Shown: piece after piece, positions 1 through 8,543 of the stretch
How positions within the stretch are numbered: position 1 is the first letter of the stretch
Layout of the letters: every line of letters begins with the position of its first letter
NCBI GenBank assembly: GCA_902168185.1
Contig: CABHOV010000024.1
Coordinates: forward strand, 40,880-104,879
Length of the DNA stretch: 64,000 nt
Source of the DNA: an uncultured Bacteroides sp.
Lineage (GTDB): Bacteria > Bacteroidota > Bacteroidia > Cytophagales > Cyclobacteriaceae
Reading direction: 5' to 3'
Program-made: the position numbers and the translations under genes
The notes under the pieces: generated by a model
What the model saw: the letters and a program-made list of their open reading frames with translations, nothing else
What the model was told of the DNA's origin: nothing
Databases searched by the model: none

Positions 1-1801
1 TCTTGGTTGAGCCTGTTACCGAAGCTGTCACTGAATCCTTTTCTGTAGATACAAAAATAGATTTCATTTTAGGTTCGATTACATAATGAACCAGTGAATC
101 CATTTTAATGGAACCGATGTCGGCAATCTGACTGGAGATTCTCATTTTCGTAAAAGAAGAATCAACAAAGGATTTGAACAATCCACTGTTATCGGTCTGG
201 CCTTTCATATAGCGGAGAATAAAGGCGCCTTCGCTTTTGCTGGGCAAAGTATAGCGGGCCGGATTATTATTATAGAAAGCCTGCTTCGATGCTTTGATAA
301 GACTGAGCACAGATATAGGGCGGGACACTTCGGGCAACGAGTCAAGAAAGTTTTCGAGCTCATCAACCTTTGCCATATTTTTAACATCCAGTACCGGCCT
401 TCTCTTTCTTGTTTTGAATTCCACAACAACCTCCAATGGCATAATGCCGCTGAAGTTCGCTTCGAAGAAGTGAAGATCTTTTTTGATCTGGCTCTCTTCC
501 GGGATATCATCAACCATATAGGACACCGAGCGCAACTGAAGTATACCATATACCGAGAGTATAGCTACCGTCATGGATACAACGTATATAATCGCGCGAT
601 GGCGATGCACGGTCAAATCAACCAGCTTTAAAAAGCCGTTCATGATTTTGAAGTTGAGATGGCGCAAGTGTTTCTCCGAAGGTGTAGGCAGCCAGGAGAA
701 AACACTCGGTATCATCACCAGGCTTACCAGGAATAAGACCATGATGTTTATACCGGCTACAATACCAAACTCGCGCAGAATAATAATATCGGTAGAAAGA
801 AGGGTAAGGAACCCTATAGCAACCGTTAGATTTGTAAGGAAGGTTGCAAGGCCCATCTTTTGAACCACCGTAGAGATGGCCTTGATTTTATCTTTCGACT
901 TGGCAAACTCAAGGTGATACTTGTTCAGCAGATATATAGCATTGGTTATACCGATCGTAACAATTACCGGTGGAATCAGGCCGCTCAACAAGGTGATCTT
1001 GAAACCAAAAAGAGTAAGTGTTCCAAGGGTCCACACCACAACAATGCCGATGATGATCATCGAGAAGATCACGGCACGAAATGATTTAAAGAACAGGAAC
1101 ATGATCAGCCCCGTTACAAATGCAGACGCATAAAGGAAGAGTTGCATCTCTTTTCGCACCTGGTTTGCTACCAGCGTACGGATGAACGGAAGGCCGGCAT
1201 AATGCAACTGGATTTTTGATTTGTCTTCAAACTTTTTTCCTGCAGCGAGTAAGGATTGCGCAAGGCCTTCACGCTTGGAAGAGTTCATATACTCCTTTTG
1301 CACCGACACGAGCATCATGGTGGCACCGTTGCTCGGGTTCACAATATGCCCCATATATACCTTCTGATCGTAAGCGGTAGCCAGGAGGCTATCCAGTTCT
1401 TGCTGACTTGCTATATTTTCAGGGAAAATTGATTGAAGATAGAATTGAGATTTAGCAGTGTCCTTTAAAATCATTTTGATCACCGGCAAAGACACAACTT
1501 CGTTTACGCCTTCAATCTTTTTTATATCGCGTGTTAATTCTCTGAATGCTTTAAAATTCTCAAGCATGTAAACACCGCTATCTTTTACGCCAACGGCTAT
1601 AAGATTACCGTCTTCTCCGAACTGCGCTTTAAACTTGGTAAGCAACACCATATCCGGATCGTCCAGCGGTACTGTTCTTGCAAAGTCGTAACTCATTTGA
1701 ACGCGTGAAGCAAAATATCCCATTACGACGGTAATGAGACCAATCATTATGATCAGCGACAGTCTGTACTTAATAATAAATTGAGCAATCCTATTCCACA
1801 T
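1..1801 (-). CDS. RND-superfamily (MMPL/HPN-type) exporter, C-terminus cut by window edge
   Basis: I translated the open minus-strand frame from the ATG at 1801 to the window edge: about 600 residues with no stop. It begins MWNRIAQFIIKYRLSLIIM, a basic start followed by a membrane helix. A periplasmic domain of roughly 190 residues follows, then a cluster of helices (about residues 225-370, including LLSGLIPPVIVTIGITNAIYLL, which carries the polar transmembrane pattern of RND permeases), a second N-terminal-like helix (HRAIIYVVSMTVAILSVYG) and the start of a second periplasmic domain. This is the internal duplication of RND permeases. The single-protein layout fits the MMPL/hopanoid-exporter branch, which often exports lipids, rather than AcrB. 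Substrate unknown. An exact TAnnTTTG box lies 30 bases upstream of the start. Confidence 0.85.
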   Translation of the reverse strand, partial: MWNRIAQFIIKYRLSLIIMIGLITVVMGYFASRVQMSYDFARTVPLDDPDMVLLTKFKAQFGEDGNLIAVGVKDSGVYMLENFKAFRELTRDIKKIEGVNEVVSLPVIKMILKDTAKSQFYLQSIFPENIASQQELDSLLATAYDQKVYMGHIVNPSNGATMMLVSVQKEYMNSSKREGLAQSLLAAGKKFEDKSKIQLHYAGLPFIRTLVANQVRKEMQLFLYASAFVTGLIMFLFFKSFRAVIFSMIIIGIVVVWTLGTLTLFGFKITLLSGLIPPVIVTIGITNAIYLLNKYHLEFAKSKDKIKAISTVVQKMGLATFLTNLTVAIGFLTLLSTDIIILREFGIVAGINIMVLFLVSLVMIPSVFSWLPTPSEKHLRHLNFKIMNGFLKLVDLTVHRHRAIIYVVSMTVAILSVYGILQLRSVSYMVDDIPEESQIKKDLHFFEANFSGIMPLEVVVEFKTRKRRPVLDVKNMAKVDELENFLDSLPEVSRPISVLSLIKASKQAFYNNNPARYTLPSKSEGAFILRYMKGQTDNSGLFKSFVDSSFTKMRISSQIADIGSIKMDSLVHYVIEPKMKSIFVSTEKDSVTASVTGSTK

Positions 1802-1830
1802 AATCGATGCAATGCAAGTTTCAGAAAGGC

Positions 1831-1838
1831 CAAAGCTA
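1831..1838 (-). promoter_or_regulatory. Bacteroidota -7 box for the RND exporter gene
   Basis: Minus strand reads TAGCTTTG, an exact TAnnTTTG, 30 bases upstream of the ATG at 1801. No clear -33 TTTG at the usual 19-21 base spacing. Confidence 0.5.
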
Positions 1839-2011
1839 ATCAATTTTGCCTTTTTCCGAGGTTAACATATAACCAACAAGCTGGCGGGGGAAGTGAGCGG
1901 TAAAAAATCAATTCATGTCGTGAAACAATAGCTCCTGGCAATCAGTATAACTATACACCATGCTGCATTCAAAATCAGTGGACAACAATGGTTTATACAG
2001 TAGCAGTTTAT

Positions 2012-2019
2012 TATTTTTG
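2012..2019 (+). promoter_or_regulatory. -7 box for the 34-residue small protein
   Basis: TATTTTTG, an exact TAnnTTTG, 22 bases before the ATG at 2041. A possible weak -33 element (TTTA at about 1992) is spaced too closely to be convincing. Confidence 0.5.
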
Positions 2020-2040
2020 AATCATTAACTATCACTAGCT

Positions 2041-2145
2041 ATGGCAAAATCACAAGATGCAAGGAAGGAAACTAAAAAGAAGCCGGCCAAAACATTAAAG
2101 GAAAAACGTGCTGAAAAGCAGGTAAAGAAAGCTTCTAAAAATTAA
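2041..2145 (+). CDS. Lys-rich 34-residue small protein
   Basis: ATG at 2041 and TAA at 2145 give a 34-residue product starting MAKSQDARKETKKKPAKTL. Nearly half the residues are Lys or Arg, with scattered Glu and no Cys, hydrophobic segment or signal peptide. I recall similar very short proteins starting with M-x-K-S-Q-D-A annotated as hypothetical in other Bacteroidota, but cannot verify this here. It is very likely a real gene: an exact -7 box lies 22 bases upstream and a strong Rho-independent terminator starts 10 bases after the stop, so it is a complete monocistronic unit. The composition suggests nucleic acid or ribosome association, but that is only inference. Confidence 0.75.
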   Translation: MAKSQDARKETKKKPAKTLKEKRAEKQVKKASKN

Positions 2146-2155
2146 TTCCTTCGAG

Positions 2156-2191
2156 GTTGTTTCAGCACCAGGGAGTGCTGAAACAACTTTT
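2156..2191 (+). terminator. Rho-independent terminator after the small Lys-rich gene
   Basis: A 13-bp perfect stem (GTTGTTTCAGCAC / GTGCTGAAACAAC) with a 6-base loop and a TTTT tail on the plus strand. There is no A-run on the other side, so it does not look designed for dgt, which ends 9 bases further on. Confidence 0.9.
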
Positions 2192-2199
2192 ATTATCCG

Positions 2200-3519
2200 C
2201 TATAGCGAAATCCCTTTTATTCTTCTATACAGTGAAAGCGCATGCCGGTCGGTCAAGCCGGAAACAAAATCAAGAATGATGCGCAGCATACCATAGGTGC
2301 TCACTTGCTTTTCAATTTCAATTCGCATCTCTACCGGCAACAATAAAGCGAGATTTTTATACTTGCGTGATGAAGATTTATTCATGATGTGTTCACCTGC
2401 AGTAACAAATTCATGCAACAGTCCCGGCAACACTTCGTGGCCGGAGGCTTCGATCTCTACTACATGCCGTGCGCGGTAAATCTTCTCAACAGAAATATTG
2501 CTGATCTCTTCGAGCGCATCTTTGGAAGCACAATGATCGGCAAGCGCTTTATCGAATGTGCCTTCCAGAATTTCTTTTTCATGCGCCAAAAAAACCTCGG
2601 TACATTCTTCCACCAGTTTGTTAATGGTCATGGCGCGAAGCACTCCGATCCTTTCATTCTGGCCCGTGATCTTATCGAGTTTCTCACGCTTGAAATTCTC
2701 TTTTAAAATATTCGCCAACAGGTCTACGGTATCATTATAGTTGACTAGCCCCATCCTACAACCATCTTCGAGATCGATGATGCTATAGCAAATGTCGTCT
2801 GCGGCCTCAACCAGAAAAGTTAACGGATGGCGCACCCATACATCTTCTGCAACACGTGTTAACTCAAGCTGGGCTGCAGCGGTAGAAAATATTTCTTTTT
2901 CGGATTGAAAAAAACCAAATTTCTTCTGACTCTTTTTTGATTTATTGCGACCCGGAAACAAAGCCGGACAAGGATATTTTGTAAACGCTCCCAAGGTTGC
3001 CAGCGTAAGCTTCAACCCGTATTGATTACTGTTGATAATGCGGAAGCCTTGCGCGTTTCCTTCAAACTTCAACAAATCATTCCATTCTGAATCTGTAACT
3101 TTTGATTGAAATGATTTCCCGTAAGGATGTTCAAGAAAAAAATCGGAAAGAGAATCCTCTCCGGCATGTCCGAAGGGAGGATTGCCGAGATCGTGCGCGA
3201 GTGAAGCTGCGGCTACAACGGCTCCAAAATCAAAAAGCGACAAATTCTCTTTGAGCTCCGGGTGTCGCTGCACAATTACTTCGCCTGCTTTTCTTCCCAA
3301 CGATCTGCCTACACTCGATACTTCAAGTGAATGTGTTAATCGCGTATGTACAAAGTCGTGTTCAGGCAGCGGATGTACCTGGGTTTTATCTTGTAGTCTT
3401 CTGAATGGATGCGAGAAAATAATCCGATCGTAATCTTGCTCGAAGGCACTTCGTGATGCTTCTGAAGAAGTTGGCTTTGAACCTGTACGCTGTGGAGAAA
3501 GAAGAGATTGCCAGTTCAT
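2200..3519 (-). CDS. dgt: deoxyguanosinetriphosphate triphosphohydrolase
   Basis: A 439-residue cytoplasmic HD-domain enzyme of the dGTPase family, which splits dNTPs (classically dGTP) into deoxynucleoside and tripolyphosphate. Visible signatures are the N-terminal RxAFEQDYDRIIFSHPFRRL block, His63 in RLTHSLEV, the His109-Asp110 pair in SLAHDLGNPPFGHAGE, and a later WVRHPLTFLVEAADDICYS segment carrying the third metal-binding Asp. The length is normal for the 440-residue subclass. ATG start at 3519. It stands alone: upstream is the LURP-type gene with its own terminator, downstream a convergent terminator. Known of the family: metal-dependent, often allosterically activated by dNTPs; which dNTP this one prefers cannot be seen. 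Confidence 0.93.
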   Translation of the reverse strand: MNWQSLLSPQRTGSKPTSSEASRSAFEQDYDRIIFSHPFRRLQDKTQVHPLPEHDFVHTRLTHSLEVSSVGRSLGRKAGEVIVQRHPELKENLSLFDFGAVVAAASLAHDLGNPPFGHAGEDSLSDFFLEHPYGKSFQSKVTDSEWNDLLKFEGNAQGFRIINSNQYGLKLTLATLGAFTKYPCPALFPGRNKSKKSQKKFGFFQSEKEIFSTAAAQLELTRVAEDVWVRHPLTFLVEAADDICYSIIDLEDGCRMGLVNYNDTVDLLANILKENFKREKLDKITGQNERIGVLRAMTINKLVEECTEVFLAHEKEILEGTFDKALADHCASKDALEEISNISVEKIYRARHVVEIEASGHEVLPGLLHEFVTAGEHIMNKSSSRKYKNLALLLPVEMRIEIEKQVSTYGMLRIILDFVSGLTDRHALSLYRRIKGISL

Positions 3520-3607
3520 GAAAAATTAAAAGAAGGCAGAGCCTTGATGAATTTAAATCACGAAAAATGGTAAGCATTTTTTCGCGAGCGCAAGATATTA
3601 AATATTT

Positions 3608-3637
3608 AAAGACGAGCCAGATTGCTCTGGGCTCGTC
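3608..3637 (-). terminator. Terminator downstream of the LURP-one-like gene (possibly bidirectional)
   Basis: Stem GACGAGCC / GGCTCGTC with an 11-base loop. On the minus strand it starts 28 bases past the stop at 3666 and is followed by TTTAAATATT. The plus-strand side also carries TTTTT. Confidence 0.75.
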
Positions 3638-3665
3638 TTTTTGTATACTTTCATTTATACTCTAC

Positions 3666-4256
3666 TTACTCTTTCAAAACAAAATCAATACACATAACAG
3701 CCGCAAGAATCAATTGACGGAGCTGATGATTCTCGGGCACTTCAGAGCTGATCTGTAAAACGTAATTGTCAGCAGAGGTGAAAAGTTCTTTACCAAGACC
3801 AGACCACTGTTTAGTTACGGTAGCAAATTCTTTGTTGTCGCTTGATACAAATTTAAAATCCCAGCTAGTCCATTTTCCTTTCAGCATACAGAGTGAGCGC
3901 TCGCTGGCATCAAGCACTTCAAATTTTCCACCGATAGAAAAAAACTTCTGCTTGAACATCCCGATCAGTGTATCGTTTTCATCCAGCACTTGTACCGTTG
4001 ATAAGAAAAAAGAAACGCCACGTTTTACAGTGATAATCTTTTCGCCAGCGGGAGTTTTTATTTCGATGTTGAAAGGAGTCATCCGCTTATAATCCGAGAA
4101 ACGCAAAAGCTTTGTAAAGAACCCGAGGTTCTCTTCGCGGCAGTTCAATACAATTTGTTGTGTCTCCGGATTGTATATATCAAAACTGTTGGAAGCTTTG
4201 AAAATACCGACATGCTCTTTTACAAAAAAGAGGTTCTTGTTAAGGATAGGATTCAT
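3666..4256 (-). CDS. LURP-one/phospholipid-scramblase-like protein
   Basis: A 196-residue protein without signal peptide or clear transmembrane helix. It reads as a compact beta-rich fold with repeated strand pairs (e.g. FFVKEHVGIFKASNSFDIY, GMFKQKFFSIGGKFEVLDA, LKGKWTSWDFKFVSSDNKE) and a hydrophobic C-terminal helix (LRQLILAAVMCIDFVLKE), the architecture of the LURP-one-related/tubby-like superfamily to which scramblases belong. Bacterial members are common in Bacteroidota and usually annotated only by fold. Function unknown; scrambling activity should not be assumed. Monocistronic, with its own terminator. Confidence 0.7.
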   Translation of the reverse strand: MNPILNKNLFFVKEHVGIFKASNSFDIYNPETQQIVLNCREENLGFFTKLLRFSDYKRMTPFNIEIKTPAGEKIITVKRGVSFFLSTVQVLDENDTLIGMFKQKFFSIGGKFEVLDASERSLCMLKGKWTSWDFKFVSSDNKEFATVTKQWSGLGKELFTSADNYVLQISSEVPENHQLRQLILAAVMCIDFVLKE

Positions 4257-4333
4257 AAAAGGGTTATAGAAATTTAGTTAGGATAATGATGGCGATGATG
4301 AGGCTCCTGGTAGTTTCAGAATTATATACATAC

Positions 4334-4366
4334 AAAGCAGGCACCGTATTATAAGGTGCCTGCTTT
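4334..4366 (-). terminator. Terminator of glycyl-tRNA synthetase gene
   Basis: A perfect 12-bp stem (AAAGCAGGCACC / GGTGCCTGCTTT) with a 9-base loop, 22 bases past the stop at 4388. The arm ends supply the T-run on the minus strand. Confidence 0.88.
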
Positions 4367-4387
4367 AATGTATTTATACAAGTATAT

Positions 4388-5932
4388 CTATATTTTTCTG
4401 AGGAGGTTGTTGATCGAGCACGCGTCAATCAATTTCGCTTTTACGTCTGCAATTTTTACACGCTCCTGTTTCATGGTATCGCGATCGCGGATTGTAACCG
4501 TATCGTCTTCCAATGTTTGATGATCAATGGTGATACAATATGGAGTTCCGATAGCGTCTTGTCTTCTATAGCGTTTACCTATAGCATCCTTCTCTTCGTA
4601 GAAGCAGCGCAAATCGTACTTCAATTCATTCATCACAGCTTCTGCCTTCTCTGGTAAACCATCCCTCTTCATTAGTGGGAGAATGGCTACTTTGTGAGGA
4701 GCAAGCGGAGCAGGAATTCTCAGCACTACGCGTTCACTTCCATCTTCGAGTTTCTCTTCTATATATGACTTTGAGAGTACAGATAAGAACAAGCGATCTA
4801 AACCAACAGAGGTTTCTACAACGTAAGGTATAAATGATTGATTGTCCTCAGAGTCAAAATACTGAAGTTTCTTGCCTGAGAATTTTTCGTGATTCTTTAG
4901 ATCGAAATCAGTACGTGAATGTATACCTTCTAATTCTTTGAATCCCATAGGGAAATTAAACTGGATGTCGCAGGCTGCATTCGCATAGTGTGCCAGGTTC
5001 AAGTGATCATGGAAGCGATAATTATCATTACCAAGACCTAGCGTCTGGTGCCACTTCATACGCTTGGCTTTCCAGTATTCGTACCACTTCATTTCTTCAC
5101 CAGGCTTAATGAAGAACTGCATTTCCATTTGCTCGAACTCGCGCATTCTGAAAATAAACTGACGCGCTACAATTTCATTGCGGAAGGCTTTACCGATCTG
5201 TGCTATACCGAAAGGTATTTTCATACGGCCCGTCTTCTGCACGTTCAGAAAGTTTACAAATATACCCTGTGCTGTTTCCGGGCGCAGGTATATCTTGTTA
5301 GTATCTTCTGCCAGAGAACCAATCTCGGTGGAGAACATCAGGTTGAACTGACGAACCTCTGTCCAGTTCTTGGTGCCGGAAATAGGATCAGCTATATCTA
5401 GATCGATGATGAGTTGCTTCATAGCCGCCATGTCGCCATTGCCCATTGCATCCTTCAACCGTGCATTGGTGTCATCAATTTTCTTCTGATACTCCAGCAC
5501 ACGTGCATTTGTTGTAACAAATGTTTCGCGGTTAAATGATTCGCCAAATCGCTTCGCAGCCTTCTCGACTTCTTTCTCAATTTTATCTTCTATCTTGGTG
5601 ATGGCGTCTTCTACCAGCACATCGGCACGATAGCGTTTCTTGGAATCTTTATTGTCGACCATCGGGTCGTTAAAAGCATCTACGTGACCAGAAGCTTTCC
5701 AGGTTGTAGGATGCATAAAAATAGCAGCATCGATCCCGACTATATTATCGTGGAGAAGCGTCATGAACTTCCACCAATACTCTTTTAGATTATTTTTTAG
5801 CTCGGCCCCGTTTTGTCCATAGTCATAGACAGCGCTGAGTCCATCGTAAATTTCACTGGAAGGAAAAACAAACCCATACTCCTTGGCATGGGCAATTACA
5901 TTTTTAAACAGGTTATCTTCTTGTGCTGCCAT
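4388..5932 (-). CDS. glyQS: glycyl-tRNA synthetase (single-chain, class IIa)
   Basis: A 514-residue glycine-tRNA ligase of the homodimeric, eukaryote/archaea-like type rather than the two-subunit bacterial type. Visible are the N-terminal GFVFPSSEIYDGLSAVYDYG block, class II motif 2 (AFRNEIVARQFIFRMREFEQMEMQFF), motif 3 (ETSVGLDRLFLSVL) and the C-terminal anticodon-binding domain (APHKVAILPL onward). I chose the ATG at 5932. An in-frame TTG at 5941 would add three residues but lies inside the -7 promoter box, so it cannot be translated from that promoter. Single gene with its own promoter and terminator. Confidence 0.95.
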   Translation of the reverse strand: MAAQEDNLFKNVIAHAKEYGFVFPSSEIYDGLSAVYDYGQNGAELKNNLKEYWWKFMTLLHDNIVGIDAAIFMHPTTWKASGHVDAFNDPMVDNKDSKKRYRADVLVEDAITKIEDKIEKEVEKAAKRFGESFNRETFVTTNARVLEYQKKIDDTNARLKDAMGNGDMAAMKQLIIDLDIADPISGTKNWTEVRQFNLMFSTEIGSLAEDTNKIYLRPETAQGIFVNFLNVQKTGRMKIPFGIAQIGKAFRNEIVARQFIFRMREFEQMEMQFFIKPGEEMKWYEYWKAKRMKWHQTLGLGNDNYRFHDHLNLAHYANAACDIQFNFPMGFKELEGIHSRTDFDLKNHEKFSGKKLQYFDSEDNQSFIPYVVETSVGLDRLFLSVLSKSYIEEKLEDGSERVVLRIPAPLAPHKVAILPLMKRDGLPEKAEAVMNELKYDLRCFYEEKDAIGKRYRRQDAIGTPYCITIDHQTLEDDTVTIRDRDTMKQERVKIADVKAKLIDACSINNLLRKI

Positions 5933-5938
5933 AAGCGG

Positions 5939-5946
5939 CAAAGATA
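5939..5946 (-). promoter_or_regulatory. -7 box of glyQS; fixes the start codon
   Basis: Minus strand TATCTTTG, an exact TAnnTTTG, ends 6 bases before the ATG at 5932, implying a very short or absent leader. A short palindrome (CCACT-TCGC-AGTGG, 5957-5970) sits where the -10 to -33 region would be and could be an operator or chance. Confidence 0.6.
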
Positions 5947-6037
5947 ATATTAGTCACCACTTCGCAGTGGACTCTCTCCTGTTTTTTGAATGTTAATCTC
6001 TGGTTAAGAAGCTTCCACCTGTTAGGTATAGCGTGAT

Positions 6038-7330
6038 TTAAGCAGCGCGTTTTGGAAGTTTAACGGTAAAGGTCGAGCCTATACCGGGAGATGATTCCAG
6101 GTGAATGGAGCCTGAAAGTTTCATCAGGGTTTCTTTCACAATGTATAGACCGAGGCCTGAGCCTTTTGATTTTTCGTTACCACGATAGAACATATCGTAG
6201 ATCTTGCCGTGATATTCGGGCGCTATACCTTGTCCATTGTCCTCAACTTTAAGATAGAACACTCGTCCATTCAATTGATGGCGAAGACGTATATATTTCA
6301 TGTCCTTGCGGGCGTCATGATAACGGATGGCGTTGGAAACCAGGTTGCCAACTATAATTCTTAGTCTGTTCTTGTCAGATTCAACAACAGTATCCTGAGG
6401 TATATCAATCTGAAAATCGATGCGCTCCGCTTCCGGAGAATACTTGAGGCTGTCCCACACTTCATTTGCCAGCTCATGAAGATTTACCTTCTCACGTGTA
6501 ATGTCAAGGCGGTTGTTCCGGGAGTAATCCGTAATGTCTTTTATGAATTTATCCAGCGAATGAATACGGTCCTTCATCATCACCATATAGTTTCTTACCT
6601 CCTGCGGATTTTGTGAACGCTCCGCTATATTCAACAATCCCATGATCGAAGTAAGAGGTGCGCGCAAGTCGTGTGACGTACTATATACAAAGCGATCGAG
6701 CTCGCGATTTGTTTTGGTAAGCATCTCATTGCTTTGCACGAGTTGTATAGCATTGTAATGATTCAGGCTGATCAAAAGATATACTCCCATGGTAATGGCA
6801 GGAAGTGCTACTGTAAAATTCACCACCAGGTGAAATAGCAATAGTTCATCGGAATAGTCGCGTTTAGGAATCAGACTAAAGTCTACGAAGTAAGCCAACG
6901 CAAACAATACATACGTAAAGACTGCAAACAGAATCGATAGCAGTCGCTGTTTATAGTTGAACACAGCAAAGGCTGCTACAGAATTCGCGATAAAGAAAAC
7001 AAAGATGCCGGTGTTGGGTGATTCGCTTGCCGCAAAAAGATATACCATGATGTTAATGGTAGGCAGTAGAAAATAATTGGCCAGGCAATGGTCGCCTTGT
7101 CGATGTATAAATATAGAAAGCGAAAGAAAAAATAATGCGCAGACAAAAACGGGTATAGAAAAATAAGTACCCGACAGCAGGTCAATCAGTATATACATGC
7201 AACATAACAAAATGCCCAGCAGAGCAAATTGACCTGAAAGCATCACCTGTTTATATTCCCCCCAGGATTCTATATGTTTGTTTTCACCAACAATTAAATC
7301 CCTGATCTTTTTCTTCCACTCCATTCCCAC
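6038..7330 (-). CDS. membrane sensor histidine kinase (orphan)
   Basis: A 430-residue kinase. The N-terminal half is hydrophobic, with about six predicted helices (roughly residues 30-195) and no large periplasmic domain, so it probably senses within the membrane or via short loops. The kinase core has HisKA (RFVYSTSHDLRAPLTS, His near residue 220), N box (VGNLVSNAIRYHD), G1 (VEDNGQGIAPE) and G2 (KGSGLGLYIVKE). No response regulator lies beside it, so its partner is elsewhere. ATG at 7330; a second ATG two codons on (7324) is possible. An exact -7 box is 18 bases upstream. Confidence 0.9.
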   Translation of the reverse strand: MGMEWKKKIRDLIVGENKHIESWGEYKQVMLSGQFALLGILLCCMYILIDLLSGTYFSIPVFVCALFFLSLSIFIHRQGDHCLANYFLLPTINIMVYLFAASESPNTGIFVFFIANSVAAFAVFNYKQRLLSILFAVFTYVLFALAYFVDFSLIPKRDYSDELLLFHLVVNFTVALPAITMGVYLLISLNHYNAIQLVQSNEMLTKTNRELDRFVYSTSHDLRAPLTSIMGLLNIAERSQNPQEVRNYMVMMKDRIHSLDKFIKDITDYSRNNRLDITREKVNLHELANEVWDSLKYSPEAERIDFQIDIPQDTVVESDKNRLRIIVGNLVSNAIRYHDARKDMKYIRLRHQLNGRVFYLKVEDNGQGIAPEYHGKIYDMFYRGNEKSKGSGLGLYIVKETLMKLSGSIHLESSPGIGSTFTVKLPKRAA

Positions 7331-7347
7331 ACTAATTTTTGACTATA

Positions 7348-7355
7348 CAAAAGTA
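7348..7355 (-). promoter_or_regulatory. -7 box of the orphan histidine kinase gene
   Basis: Minus strand TACTTTTG, an exact TAnnTTTG, 18 bases before the ATG at 7330. No obvious -33 element. Confidence 0.55.
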
Positions 7356-7528
7356 GAAGAAGCTCCCCATCTGTACGGTGAGATAATGGGGCTTGGAGTA
7401 TTCATGCAAGGTTTTCAAGAAAATTCATAAGATTCATCACCGCAGACGTGTAATGTAATTCCGTGCAATGCGCGATTATAAAATATGTATTTGAACTATA
7501 GCATGTTAATAGACGCTTTATGTTCCGT

Positions 7529-7536
7529 TAATTTTG
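7529..7536 (+). promoter_or_regulatory. -7 box of the stress protein / antiporter operon
   Basis: TAATTTTG, an exact TAnnTTTG. The first good start codons are at 7662/7665, leaving a leader of about 120 bases, longer than for the other promoters here. A GC-rich pair and a run of mixed sequence are present in between, but no clear hairpin. Confidence 0.45.
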
Positions 7537-7661
7537 AAGTTTAACCATTCGGCAGAAGTAAGATTTCGCGGAACAAGAAGGTTCTGAAAATAGAAGTGCA
7601 TGACCGGTGTACCGGATTATACTTATGGGAAGCTTTGTTAAAACCGTTATCTTACCGCTTC

Positions 7662-8543
7662 ATGATGCATTTCCGCAAAATAGGATTGGCCCTTGCTTTC
7701 TCGCCGCGCACGCAAGCGCTTATGGCTGAGGCAGCTCGGTTCAAGCGAATGTGGAATGCTGAACTGATTCTTATTCACGTAGGCGAGTACGGTGATAACG
7801 AAAAAATGCTGCTCGAAGAATTTCTGTCTGCAGTAGATTTGTCGCAAGCAAAAGATGTTCGTGTCTTTTGGGAAAAAGGAAAACCCAGCGAACGTATACT
7901 GGCTACTTGTAAAAATGAAAATATAGACTTGCTTATAGCCGGTGCGCTGAACAAAGAGAACCTTGTTCAATATTATCTCGGTACAATAGCGCGAAAAATT
8001 TTACGGAAGGCAGATTGCTCATTGCTAATGCTTACCGATCCATCGATAACTCCAAATCCCTTTAAGAATATAGTGGTGAATGCCGAGGACAGTTCTTTTG
8101 TTGAAGAAGCTGTTCGTGCTGCATGCACAATTGGATTACGAGATAAAGCGCAATGGTTGCATGTAGTGCGCGAGATAAAATTATATGGCCTCACCATGTC
8201 AGCAGCGGATCAACATTCCGAACATGAATATGAAAACCTGCGACAAAGCCTGGTGAAAGATGAAATAGACAACGTTGAAAAAATATTGAATAGTATACCA
8301 CATGAGGGACTGAAAGTAAATATCAAAATGCTGGCGGGGAAGTCTGGATTTGAACTTGCAAAGTTTGCGCAACGAAAGCATGCAGACTTGTTGGTAGTAG
8401 GAGCATCTCCACGAAGGTTCTCTTTATTTGATAGAGTCTTCCCGCACGACCTCGAGTATATATTTGCAGATATGCCTTGTAACCTGCTGGTGATTCATCC
8501 GCCTAAAAGTGAGCGAATAGGAAAGGAGGCAAAGCGTGGTTAG
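7662..8543 (+). CDS. tandem universal stress protein (UspA-like)
   Basis: About 293 residues made of two Usp folds in tandem (roughly 1-140 and 150-293). Each begins with a beta-alpha unit (RKIGLALAFSPRTQALMAEA; NPFKNIVVNAEDSSFVEEAV) and ends with a strand near the conserved end (ADCSLLMLT; MPCNLLVIHPP). The canonical G-2x-G-9x-G(S/T) ATP-binding motif is not evident in either half, so ATP binding is doubtful. An in-frame ATG at 7596 would add 22 non-homologous residues; I prefer 7662 because the Usp fold starts right after it. The 3' end overlaps the antiporter start by 8 bases, so the two are translated together, suggesting a role in ion or envelope stress. Confidence 0.85.
   Translation: MMHFRKIGLALAFSPRTQALMAEAARFKRMWNAELILIHVGEYGDNEKMLLEEFLSAVDLSQAKDVRVFWEKGKPSERILATCKNENIDLLIAGALNKENLVQYYLGTIARKILRKADCSLLMLTDPSITPNPFKNIVVNAEDSSFVEEAVRAACTIGLRDKAQWLHVVREIKLYGLTMSAADQHSEHEYENLRQSLVKDEIDNVEKILNSIPHEGLKVNIKMLAGKSGFELAKFAQRKHADLLVVGASPRRFSLFDRVFPHDLEYIFADMPCNLLVIHPPKSERIGKEAKRG
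8522..8529 (+). promoter_or_regulatory. Unusually perfect Shine-Dalgarno site before the antiporter GTG
   Basis: AAAGGAGG lies 6 bases before the GTG at 8536, inside the last codons of the stress protein gene. Bacteroidota genes seldom carry an SD, and the neighbours here lack one, so this site probably supports re-initiation on the GTG within the overlap. Confidence 0.6.

Noticed and set aside
860..1133. Short plus-strand frames inside the RND exporter
   Set aside because: They overlap the long continuous exporter frame, have no homology-like pattern and are shadows.
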